A stretch of DNA of 20,803 nt from an uncultured Mollicutes bacterium (GTDB taxonomy: Bacteria; Bacillota_I; Bacilli_A; RF39; UBA660), in NCBI GenBank assembly GCA_900543055.1, contig UQQI01000027.1, positions 1 to 20,803 of the forward strand, given 5' to 3'. The notes below the pieces were generated by a model, which saw only the letters and a program-made list of their open reading frames with translations, was not told where the DNA came from and did no database searches. Position numbers and translations under genes: made by a program. Below are positions 7,499-14,878 of this stretch, one piece after another. The first letter of the stretch is position 1; each line of letters opens with the position of its first letter.

Positions 7499-9091
7499 TT
7501 AAAATATTCCAGCTATAATTAAAGCTATTCCTATGAAGAAAAAGAATATTTCAAAACCAATCATTAATGGATAACTACATAGTCTTTTCTTTTTTTCATC
7601 TACTTCTATTGTATTAATTTCAATATATGGTACTGGACTTCTTCTATACCAACCAGTTATTTTTGCTTTCTTATTAAAATACTCTGGTGCTTTAAATAAA
7701 GCAAATATTGTATCTTGTAATTTTAATGGTTGTCTATAATCTAAGAAAATAATTCCTGTTTCATCTTTAATAACAAAATCTTCATTAAATATACATCCAG
7801 GATTTCCTCTACCTATTATTTCTCCTTCTATTGTACATGGAATTGAAGTTATTTCAGATACTTTTACTTCTCCTAATAACTCTTTTACATTAGTTTCTTT
7901 ATAATCTTTATTTTTATATTTTCTTTTTAGTCTTACATCAAAACAGAATAATACAATAATTATAGAAATTCCCCATAATATGATACTATTTAGTTTGAAA
8001 CAAATTGAAAGTACTATTGATAAAATTAGTGCGATAAATAAACTTAAAAATGGTAGTATATTAATTAAAACTTCTACTAAGAAATCATCTACATAAGATT
8101 CTTCTTTTTGTAGGTCAAATGTTATATATGGCTCTTGATTAAATTCTTTACTTCTTTCTGATATTGCAAGTAGCCTTTTAGAAATTAATGGATGTGTTGA
8201 ATTTAATTGATACCATTTTGCCCATACATTCCACATTTCCCATTTCATAGCATTTTTTATGCTTTCTTTATTGATACTTCCATCATTTTCATAACTACAT
8301 ACCACTAGTGATTTTGATGTTTTTGAATCAAATATACCTAGTGCATTTGATTTTGAAACTGAGTGTTTTTTGTTTGAATCTTCTGTGGTAGTTAGTCCGT
8401 ATCCTACTTTTACTAACGCTTGTGCCAGTGCATTTGGATTCTTAGTTACATCTACTGAGAAATAATCTGCATTATATTCTCTTGTTCTTGATAACCATAA
8501 AATAATATAGTTACTTAACAAATATAAAATATAAGCAACAATACCAATTATTTGTCCATATTTACTATTATTATCATTGTCACTGAAACAGATTTCATAT
8601 ATTCCATATAAAAGTAATGGAACTAATTCAGCAACTGTCATAAATAACATATCATAGTGTACGGCATGTCCTAATTCATGACCAACTACCGCTTTTACTT
8701 CTTCTTCATTAAGTAACTCTAAAATTCCTCTTGTAATAACAATTCTTGCGTCATTTTTTGTATGTCCATAAGTGAATGCATTAGGTGAACCATCATCAAT
8801 ATATCCAATACGTGGATATTTCATATTATTTTCTTGGCATACTTGATTAATAAAATTCTTTAAATATTCAGGTATTTCATTATCAAACTTTGCTTTGTAA
8901 AATAATTTCATTACAATGTCTGTAATAAATGGCGATACTAAGAATTGAACTATAATTATAATAGTACTTATAATTATTCCATATATTACAGGACTACCGG
9001 TTAATATCGTAATTAAAATAATTATGGCTGAGAGTAAACAATATAGTGCAGTTATTGTTAATAACGATATTCCAAATAAACTTTTTTTCAT
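7499..9091 (-). CDS. M48 family membrane zinc metalloprotease with C-terminal OB-like domain
   Basis: 530 residues, far longer than HtpX (about 290). Two N-terminal transmembrane helices (about 8-32 and 36-58) precede an M48 peptidase domain with GSPNAFTYG (101-109) and the zinc site HELGH (138-142). The third ligand is probably Glu205 in SRTREYNADYFSV. Two more helices lie at 153-200, a hydrophobic pair at about 338-390, and a last helix at 511-529. Between them is a roughly 100-residue beta-rich domain with EGEIIGRGNPG, DETGIIFLDYRQPL and GWYRR. A similar tail occurs in some archaeal and Firmicute M48 proteins, by recall. The role is likely membrane protein quality control. AGGAGAGGAG precedes the ATG. 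Monocistronic. Confidence 0.9.
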   Translation of the reverse strand: MKKSLFGISLLTITALYCLLSAIIILITILTGSPVIYGIIISTIIIIVQFLVSPFITDIVMKLFYKAKFDNEIPEYLKNFINQVCQENNMKYPRIGYIDDGSPNAFTYGHTKNDARIVITRGILELLNEEEVKAVVGHELGHAVHYDMLFMTVAELVPLLLYGIYEICFSDNDNNSKYGQIIGIVAYILYLLSNYIILWLSRTREYNADYFSVDVTKNPNALAQALVKVGYGLTTTEDSNKKHSVSKSNALGIFDSKTSKSLVVCSYENDGSINKESIKNAMKWEMWNVWAKWYQLNSTHPLISKRLLAISERSKEFNQEPYITFDLQKEESYVDDFLVEVLINILPFLSLFIALILSIVLSICFKLNSIILWGISIIIVLFCFDVRLKRKYKNKDYKETNVKELLGEVKVSEITSIPCTIEGEIIGRGNPGCIFNEDFVIKDETGIIFLDYRQPLKLQDTIFALFKAPEYFNKKAKITGWYRRSPVPYIEINTIEVDEKKKRLCSYPLMIGFEIFFFFIGIALIIAGIF

Positions 9092-9121
9092 AATATTTTA
9101 CTCCTCTCCTATTATAAGTTT

Positions 9122-9150
9122 ATTATACTCTTATAAATTTTTTTAAACAA
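9122..9150 (-). promoter_or_regulatory. Promoter for the M48 protease gene
   Basis: Minus-strand TTGTTT (9150-9145), 17 bases, then TATAAT (9127-9122). A second TATAAT lies at 9116-9111, closer to the gene, without a matching -35. Either could be used. Confidence 0.5.
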
Positions 9151-9160
9151 CAAAAAAGAA

Positions 9161-9850
9161 TTAATTATTCATTAACTCTTCAATATAATTATTTAATTCA
9201 ATATATTCTTTCTTATGAAGTTCATTTAATATTTTATGATGTTCTTTTATAACTCCTCCTGGAAATGAATTCAACATTTCATAATCGTTATCATTATCTC
9301 CTATTACTCTTAGTAAATTATAATTTAGTTTTTCAATATCAAATAATCTTCTTATTGCTACTTCTTTATTAACTCCTTTTTGAATTATGTTAACATGAAA
9401 TCTACTAGCATATATATGAATATCTACTTTTTCTTTTACATTTTTTACTATCTTTTGTTTTTCTTCTTCATCAGTACAATTAACTACTATTTTTACACAG
9501 TCACTAGTATTCGTTGTTTTGTTATAACCATCGTCTAAATAATAGTCGGCATTCATATTTTCTAGAATAGGAATTGTTTTTTCAATAGTTTCTTTATCTA
9601 GATTGATAGTATCAAGACAATAATCAACATTATTAAATATCTTCGCACCATCTTCACAAATTAAATAACTATAAGGAATTTTATATTTATTAAGTAATAG
9701 TTTTAAATCAGAATAATTTCTACCTGTTATTATACAAAATATATTTCCTTGAGATATAAACTTTTTAATTGCTTCACTATTTCTTATATTTTTTTCTTCA
9801 TCGTCTAAAAAATAAATTGTATTATCAAAATCACTTGCTAGTATTTTCAT
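9161..9850 (-). CDS. HAD superfamily phosphatase, Cof-like
   Basis: 229 residues, a short Cof/class IIB type HAD hydrolase (the family is about 230-280). Motif I is DFDNT (7-11) with nucleophile Asp7 and acid Asp9. Motif II is TGR at 42-44. Motif III is probably Lys162 in NKEVAIRRLF. Motif IV is GDNDNDYEML (184-193), giving the Mg-binding acids. The segment between motifs II and III (about 75-150) is the C2 cap, which sets substrate specificity; the substrate cannot be read. Such enzymes usually dephosphorylate sugar phosphates, nucleotides or flavin precursors. An AAAGGTAGG site precedes the ATG. Divergent from the VWA-like gene, with a 120-base shared promoter region. Confidence 0.92.
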   Translation of the reverse strand: MKILASDFDNTIYFLDDEEKNIRNSEAIKKFISQGNIFCIITGRNYSDLKLLLNKYKIPYSYLICEDGAKIFNNVDYCLDTINLDKETIEKTIPILENMNADYYLDDGYNKTTNTSDCVKIVVNCTDEEEKQKIVKNVKEKVDIHIYASRFHVNIIQKGVNKEVAIRRLFDIEKLNYNLLRVIGDNDNDYEMLNSFPGGVIKEHHKILNELHKKEYIELNNYIEELMNN

Positions 9851-9877
9851 ATTGTCGCCTACCTTTCATCTAATAAT

Positions 9878-9907
9878 AGTATACAATATAAAATCTTGAT
9901 GTGTAAA
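9878..9907 (-). promoter_or_regulatory. Promoter for the HAD phosphatase gene
   Basis: Minus-strand TTTACA (9907-9902), 18 bases, then TATACT (9883-9878). It overlaps the plus-strand promoter of the VWA-like gene, so the two divergent genes may compete for polymerase. Confidence 0.55.
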
Positions 9908-9924
9908 ACATCTTTTTTTATACT
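9896..9924 (+). promoter_or_regulatory. Promoter for the VWA/metallopeptidase operon
   Basis: TTGATG (9896-9901), a 17-base spacer, then TATACT (9919-9924), about 45 bases before the ATG at 9971. The -35 overlaps that of the divergent promoter. Confidence 0.6.
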
Positions 9925-9970
9925 TTTTATTATTTATCTTATTTTACATAATAATTTTGAGAGGTGTATT

Positions 9971-10909
9971 ATGGAAAAATTATTGAAGAAATTTAAAAAA
10001 ATAAAAATAGAAATAAAAGATGATAGAAAACCACTTGAAGAGAAAGATTCTGATAAAGAAAAACAAGATAATAAAGATAATGATTTGCATGAAAATAACG
10101 ATAGTGTTGATGAAAATGATTTTGATGACTTAATGAACAATTATGATGAAGATAATGATACAAAAAGAAATCGTAATACTACGAATAGTGATTCTTCTGG
10201 CAGTCCCAGTGATAAACTAAGTAGCATTCATAGTTCTAAAGTTTATAAGACTTTAAAGAAATTAGTTTCACTTAGTTATGAAAGATATACTAAAGGCACG
10301 TATAAATATAATAAAAAAGACATAGTTAAACATTATATTACTAATCAAAAATTTAGAATTATGGACGATATGGTAACTCCTACTTTCAAACCTGATGTTT
10401 ATGTATTTGACTTATCGCCTTCCAATGACGATTCCCTTGAATTATATGTTAATACAATTAGTAGTGTTGCCTCTAAAGGTTCTATTATATATTTAACTTT
10501 TAATGAAAGAATACTTAGAAAGCTTACTATTAAGAAAAACAATTCTTCAGGTATTGATGTTGAGAAAGTCGCTAAATCAAATACTACAAGATATCAAAAT
10601 TTTGATTGTGAAGTATTTGATGAATTTCGTTCTTTATATGATGAATTGAAAGATATAAAAAATAAAAAAATATATGTGTTTTCAGATTTTGATGTTAGTG
10701 AAGAGATGTGTTCCCTATCACAAGAAAATGATAGTATTGTTTGGTTTTCAACAGAAAATAGTGATCATTATGGAGGAATGTTTGATTTTTATAGACCCTA
10801 CTCTACTACATATAAAGGATATTATGTTGAAACACAAGGAATTGATGATATAGAAAAATATGTTTTAGAAAAAAATAAAAGTAAATATAAAACGAAAGGA
10901 AAAAGATAA
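9971..10909 (+). CDS. Protein with acidic linker and von Willebrand factor A-like domain
   Basis: 312 residues from MEKLLKKFKK. This start is preferred because GAGAGGTG lies 4 bases before the ATG. An upstream in-frame ATG at 9896 would translate promoter sequence. Residues 1-20 are basic, 20-66 very rich in Asp, Glu and Asn (a disordered linker), 67-90 Ser/Thr-rich. From about 127 on a Rossmann-like pattern appears: strand DVYVFDLSPS (142-151) carrying a MIDAS-like DxSxS (Asp147, Ser149, Ser151), strand GSIIYLTF (170-177) and strand IYVFSDFD (234-241) with acidic residues in the position expected of a VWA metal site. No signal peptide, so cytosolic. It overlaps the next gene by one base, so the two products probably act together. 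The VWA call rests on motif reading; specific function unknown. Confidence 0.72.
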   Translation: MEKLLKKFKKIKIEIKDDRKPLEEKDSDKEKQDNKDNDLHENNDSVDENDFDDLMNNYDEDNDTKRNRNTTNSDSSGSPSDKLSSIHSSKVYKTLKKLVSLSYERYTKGTYKYNKKDIVKHYITNQKFRIMDDMVTPTFKPDVYVFDLSPSNDDSLELYVNTISSVASKGSIIYLTFNERILRKLTIKKNNSSGIDVEKVAKSNTTRYQNFDCEVFDEFRSLYDELKDIKNKKIYVFSDFDVSEEMCSLSQENDSIVWFSTENSDHYGGMFDFYRPYSTTYKGYYVETQGIDDIEKYVLEKNKSKYKTKGKR

Positions 10910-11916
10910 TGGAAAATATTAAATTTAATAAATTATTAGATGATAAATATTCTCTTATGAGTGATATTGCGAAAAAATATAATTATAATGATGAGTTACT
11001 TTCAATGATTACTTTTATTTATGTTGCTTTTTACCTAGACTTTGGAAAAGAAGTTGATTTTCCTTTATATGATTTATTTAACAGAGTAAAAATAATATAT
11101 GAAGAAGGTAATGTTTCTGAGATTGCTAATAAATATGGATATGGTAAAATGAACGATGGCTGTGCTGCAGTTACTATTTTTACACCTAATTTTAGAGTAT
11201 TTAATAATCCTGAAGTAAAACAGAATTCACAAGTGATTTTGCTTGGTACACATGTAGAAGATTATCTCGCAACACCAATTTTAAAACTCGAAATGTTAGC
11301 TCATGAAATAAGACATGCACTTATGGGATATTACAATACTAATAAATTAATCGATAGTAATACTTATTATATGAGAAGTGGTTTACAAGAAACATTTTAT
11401 AAAAGAAAATATTCAGATAATAGATTTACTAGTATTGCTAGAGCTAATACTCTAGATGAAATAACTAATACTTATATAACTGAAATTATTGTTAATAGAA
11501 TTATGTCTTTTACAAATTATGATATTAAAAATAGCAATTTAAAAAGATATTTAAAAAGCTTAGTAACAAAACAACCAGATGGTAGATATAGAGCAATTGG
11601 TTATAATAATGAGGTAAGATTATTATATCCCCTACTTTTAAATGATATGTTTATAAACCTAGTTAATCAATGTGAGTTTGATGGAAATTTAGATTTAGTA
11701 AAAAATTTTATTGAAACTAATACAGACATTTGTAGTTATGATGATTTTTGTAAAATACTTGATGAAGTATATAAAGAAAATATTTTTTTTGCAAAATATG
11801 TTCAAGAAAAGAATATGGATAAAATAAATAGACATGTTGAAAATATAAATAAAATTAAAAGTGTTGTTATGAGCATAAAAGAAAATCTTGATTGTTCAGT
11901 ACTTAAAAAAGTATAA
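10909..11916 (+). CDS. HExxH zinc metallopeptidase-like protein
   Basis: 335 residues, no named family recognised. A helical N-terminal part (1-75) is followed by the segment LEMLAHEIRHALMGYY (127-142), containing HEIRH at 132-136, the zinc-binding signature of metallopeptidases. Downstream, ANTLDEITNTYITEIIVNR (179-197) supplies Glu184, placed like the third ligand of gluzincins. The C-terminal half is helical and charged with no further motif. No signal peptide or membrane helix, so cytosolic. The ATG overlaps the stop of the VWA-like gene as TAATG, with AAAGGA upstream, so translation is coupled. A VWA-like protein paired with an HExxH protein recalls the DUF2201-type peptidase/VWA fusions linked to MoxR ATPases, but no ATPase gene is in the window. 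Confidence 0.75.
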   Translation: MENIKFNKLLDDKYSLMSDIAKKYNYNDELLSMITFIYVAFYLDFGKEVDFPLYDLFNRVKIIYEEGNVSEIANKYGYGKMNDGCAAVTIFTPNFRVFNNPEVKQNSQVILLGTHVEDYLATPILKLEMLAHEIRHALMGYYNTNKLIDSNTYYMRSGLQETFYKRKYSDNRFTSIARANTLDEITNTYITEIIVNRIMSFTNYDIKNSNLKRYLKSLVTKQPDGRYRAIGYNNEVRLLYPLLLNDMFINLVNQCEFDGNLDLVKNFIETNTDICSYDDFCKILDEVYKENIFFAKYVQEKNMDKINRHVENINKIKSVVMSIKENLDCSVLKKV

Positions 11917-11934
11917 TATCTAATTGGTGGTGAT

Positions 11935-12846
11935 TTGCTGTTTAAAACAGATATTAATTTAAATTTATATAAAACTATTTATAATGCTGCGAAGTATTGT
12001 AGTATATCAAAAGCAGCTCAATATACATTTACTTCTCAGCCTGCTATTTCTAGAGCAATAAAAAAACTAGAGAGGGAACTTGGAGTTCAACTTTTCTATA
12101 GAACACTAACTGGTGTTGAACTTACTGATATAGGAAAAGAACTTCTAGAATTTGTTGAAAAGTCATATAATAATTTAATACTGGCAGAAAGAAGAATGAT
12201 GGAACGAGAAACTTTAGAAAGAGGAAAACTCTCTATTGGAATGCCTTCAAATATTGGATCATTTTTCTTATTCGATAAGATTATAGATTTTCATAAACAA
12301 TATCCTAATATAGAAGTTACTATTATTACTGGTTCTACATTTAAACTAATTAATTTACTTAATTCACATAATGTAGACTTTGTTATTGACACGTCACCTA
12401 TCGATGCTAAACTAGATGATAATTTTATAGTTTCTAAGTTAGATGAAGTAGAATATTGCTTTGCAGTAAAAAACAATTCAAATAATAGTTATTAAGATAT
12501 TAATAGTTTATCTTTACTTGTAGGTAAATAATTAATACTACCAATTCAAGGTACTGCTAATAGAAATGATTTAGATAAACTTTTATTAAAAAATAATATT
12601 TCTATTAATAATGTTATAAATTTTCATACAAGTGAAATGATAATATCTGCTATAAAGAAAAATCTGGGTATTGGATATATAATTTATAATTTGATTGATG
12701 ATGATGTAAAAAATGGTGAAATTAAAGTTTTGGATATAAAAGAAAAATTGCCTACTGTAGATATTAATATCTTTTATGATAAGTCTTTTTTAACTACTGA
12801 TCCTCTCAAATTTATAGAAAATTATATGGATTATGAATTAAAGTAA
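11935..12846 (+). pseudogene. LysR family transcriptional regulator, interrupted by two in-frame TAA codons
   Basis: The whole frame of 304 codons has the usual LysR length. The N-terminal winged helix-turn-helix is intact (about 8-66: ISKAAQYTFTSQPAISRAIKKL, then LGVQLFYRTLTGVELTDIG), and the effector domain begins near residue 97 with LSIGMPSNIG. A TAA at 12493-12495 (codon 187) and another at 12529-12531 (codon 199) interrupt it. The same frame then continues with convincing LysR sequence (LILPIQGTANRNDLDKLL, then KKNLGIGYII) to the TAA at 12844. No frameshift is seen. The start is TTG with GGTGG upstream, which is weak; an original ATG may be lost. It lies 18 bases behind the metallopeptidase gene. 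A truncated 186-residue product retaining the DNA-binding domain could still be made. Confidence 0.88.
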
Positions 12847-12886
12847 TAAATTATATATCAAATTCTTATATATATAATTTATTTTT
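12845..12886 (+). terminator. AT-only long hairpin, possible terminator
   Basis: Perfect 14-bp inverted repeat (12845-12858 with 12870-12883) made only of A and T, around an 11-base loop, followed by a short T-run, directly behind the LysR frame. It is probably a weak terminator. Because the pairs are all A-T, it is less convincing than the others in the window. Confidence 0.45.
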
Positions 12887-12903
12887 AATAATGATATTTA
12901 TAA

Positions 12904-13413
12904 AAGGTACATTTTTCTATGCATTAACCATTTGATGAAGAAAGATTTGAATTAATTCCTAGTACAAAGGTTTCTATTGAGGAAGCATTATCTTATCTTG
13001 TTAAATATAGAAAGTCTCTTCAAGAAAACAAAACTATTACGGATAAATATATAAAACTACATATGACTAATGATCCTGTAGAAATACATTATACTTTAAT
13101 TAAAAGAGTTAATGATGATGATTTAGAACTTAATAAAGTTTGTGAATTATTAGAAAAATATATGATTCCAATTAAATTTATTAGATTTAATCCAATAAAT
13201 AGTTTAGAAAGAAGTGCTAATGAAGAAAAATGGACAAATACAATAAAGGAAAAAGTTCCAACTCTTAGAATTAAAATTTATTCTCCACCAGGCAGAGAAG
13301 TTGGTAGTTCTTGTGGTGAATTTACTAAGTATTATTATCATGAAGAGATTGAAACAGATGAATAAAGAAAAGAATTTGAAAAATGGGAGAAAGAACATCT
13401 TATTTCAGAATAA
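12904..13413 (+). pseudogene. C-terminal remnant of an RlmN/Cfr-type radical SAM methyltransferase
   Basis: The readable frame begins KVHFSMH, meets TAA at 12925-12927, and continues PFDEERFELIP, matching the SLHAPNDExRxxIMP region of RlmN. The open part from 13063 has HYTLIKRVND, IKFIRFNPIN and SPPGREVGSSCGEFTKYYY. The last corresponds to the RlmN/Cfr C-terminal segment holding the methyl-carrying cysteine (KGRDIDAACGQL in typical members). A further TAA at 13363-13365 is followed in frame by RKEFEKWEKEHLISE and a final TAA at 13411. The N-terminal half, including the CxxxCxxC iron-sulfur motif, is absent; upstream sequence is the AT-only hairpin. A 100-residue fragment from an ATG at 13063 is open but cannot be catalytic alone. 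Confidence 0.82.
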
Positions 13414-13419
13414 TAATAA

Positions 13420-13456
13420 AAAAGACTTCATTGAAATTAATGAGGTCTTTTATTTA
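13420..13456. terminator. Bidirectional intrinsic terminator
   Basis: Arms 13420-13432 and 13439-13451 form a 13-bp stem with one G-U pair around a 6-base loop, with A-runs and T-runs at the ends. It separates the plus-strand pseudogenes from the convergent minus-strand secretion cassette. The stop codon of the DUF5305-like gene (13450-13452) is inside it. Confidence 0.82.
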
Positions 13457-14865
13457 TTTTCTTCCATATCAACAGCTTTTATAGTTAATAAATATAAATT
13501 CTTATTATTAGTTATATATAAATGACATTTTTGATGTTTAGCAACTTCATAATACATAATTGGTAACCTTAAGTTATCTCTTACATCTATTAATTCACCA
13601 AAACTATTTACTTTAGTTACGTAGTATTTATTGAATTTAGGAAGAGTTGATGTTTCTACTATTAATCTATCATATTCTCTTAGTATTTTTTCAATAAACT
13701 TATCATAATTATTTTTCTTTTCTTTAGTTAAAGATAACATTTTAGCAACTTTTAAACTTGAAATTAAACAAACAATTAATGAAATTACTCCTATAAATAA
13801 ACAAATAATATTTTTTAATGTAAAGATACTTGATTCTATATTTTGGGTTTCTTGTTTATTTATTCCAGAAGATGCCATATTTATATTAATTGATTTTTGT
13901 GATAATGGAATATTTAATACTACCGGACTTGGAGATGTGACTTTAACATCTCCAGTAGTACTATTTGTATGATATACTTGGAATGATACTTCTAAATAAC
14001 TATTTGTTTCTACTCTATATTGTGATTTAAAATTACTAGCTATAGCATTATAGTAATCATAATCAATATCTACATTTTGAGATATTTTATACGCATTATT
14101 AATCTTAACTATTCCCTCTGATGTTTTTGGTTTTAATATATATTTTTGTTCATAATACTTAGAAGTATTATCAGTATTAGATATAACTAATTTAGCATCT
14201 ACTTCGTATTCTGTTTTTATGTCTAAATCTTTATTTGTACTTAAATCATAATCAAATGTTATGGCTACGTTTTTGATTAATGTTGATACATAACTCATAT
14301 TTTTATCAAGACAATTTTGAGTATAAAAATTATTATTTTTTAAACATACTTTATAATCTACATTACCATATTGACTATATGATACAGTTTCTTTTTCAGT
14401 ATTATTTAAAGCATAATATATAGTTCCTATTGATAATATTAAAGTAAATATTGATAATAATATTTTTTTTGTTATCTTTTTTTCAAACGATTCATACTTT
14501 ATTTTTGTAAAATCCTTTTTTTCTATAACTGTAGGTATTTCAGTTTCTTCTTTTTCTTTTGAATATTCATTCTTTTCTTCTTTTACCTCAGTAATTATTT
14601 TCTGTTCTTTATGTTTTTTCTTTTTAATTTCTTGTTGTATTATATTATTTTCTTGGTTTTCTTTTTCTTCTTTTATTTCTTTTTCTTCTTTTATTTCTTT
14701 TTCTTTTACTTCTGAAATATTATTTTCATTACTATGTTTGTGCTTCTTTTTCTTTTTTTGATTTTGTTCATTTAATAAGTCTTCTGGTATTTTAAAATCT
14801 ACTAAGGGTTTTGATGTTACTTCTTTTATTTCTTTATTATCATTATTATCTTTATTTTCACTCAT
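13450..14865 (-). CDS. DUF5305-like bitopic membrane protein
   Basis: 471 residues from MSENKDNNDN. This start is preferred because AAGGAGG lies 8 bases before it; an ATG nine codons earlier overlaps the preceding gene. Residues 1-130 are cytoplasmic and highly charged (Lys/Glu), including KEIKEE repeats. A transmembrane helix at about 134-153 leads to an extracytoplasmic beta-rich domain starting YSQYGNVDYKVCLKNNNFY (163-181), the pattern I associate with DUF5305, with Cys174 and Cys185 possibly paired. A second helix at about 352-372 is followed by a 100-residue cytoplasmic tail. DUF5305-type genes are often found next to SipW-type peptidases, as here. It follows the peptidase gene by 13 bases, so it is likely co-transcribed. 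Role in export or assembly of the TasA-like protein is inferred. Confidence 0.82.
   Translation of the reverse strand: MSENKDNNDNKEIKEVTSKPLVDFKIPEDLLNEQNQKKKKKHKHSNENNISEVKEKEIKEEKEIKEEKENQENNIIQQEIKKKKHKEQKIITEVKEEKNEYSKEKEETEIPTVIEKKDFTKIKYESFEKKITKKILLSIFTLILSIGTIYYALNNTEKETVSYSQYGNVDYKVCLKNNNFYTQNCLDKNMSYVSTLIKNVAITFDYDLSTNKDLDIKTEYEVDAKLVISNTDNTSKYYEQKYILKPKTSEGIVKINNAYKISQNVDIDYDYYNAIASNFKSQYRVETNSYLEVSFQVYHTNSTTGDVKVTSPSPVVLNIPLSQKSININMASSGINKQETQNIESSIFTLKNIICLFIGVISLIVCLISSLKVAKMLSLTKEKKNNYDKFIEKILREYDRLIVETSTLPKFNKYYVTKVNSFGELIDVRDNLRLPIMYYEVAKHQKCHLYITNNKNLYLLTIKAVDMEENK
14661..14706. repeat. 18-bp tandem repeat, about 2.5 copies
   Basis: CTTTTTCTTCTTTTATTT occurs at 14661-14678 and 14679-14696 exactly, then partially. 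It encodes the KEIKEE repeat of the DUF5305-like protein on the minus strand. Since 18 is a multiple of 3, copy-number change would alter linker length without shifting the frame. Confidence 0.85.
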
Positions 14866-14878
14866 CTTATTTTCCTCC

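Noticed and set aside
9898..9919. GATGT-loop-ACATC hairpin followed by T7 on the plus strand
   Set aside because: No plus-strand transcript arrives from the left, the stem has only 5 bp, and it overlaps a better-supported promoter; probably chance.
11935..13413. Possible reassignment of TAA to glutamine, which would restore the LysR and radical SAM genes
   Set aside because: TAA ends lspA, dnaE, rpmB, typA and others exactly where family length and terminators predict, so it is a normal stop in this genome.
14661..14706. CRISPR array or regulatory repeat
   Set aside because: Only 2.5 directly abutting 18-bp units with no spacers, and it codes in frame for KEIKEE; an ordinary coding repeat. 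No CRISPR array was seen anywhere in the window.
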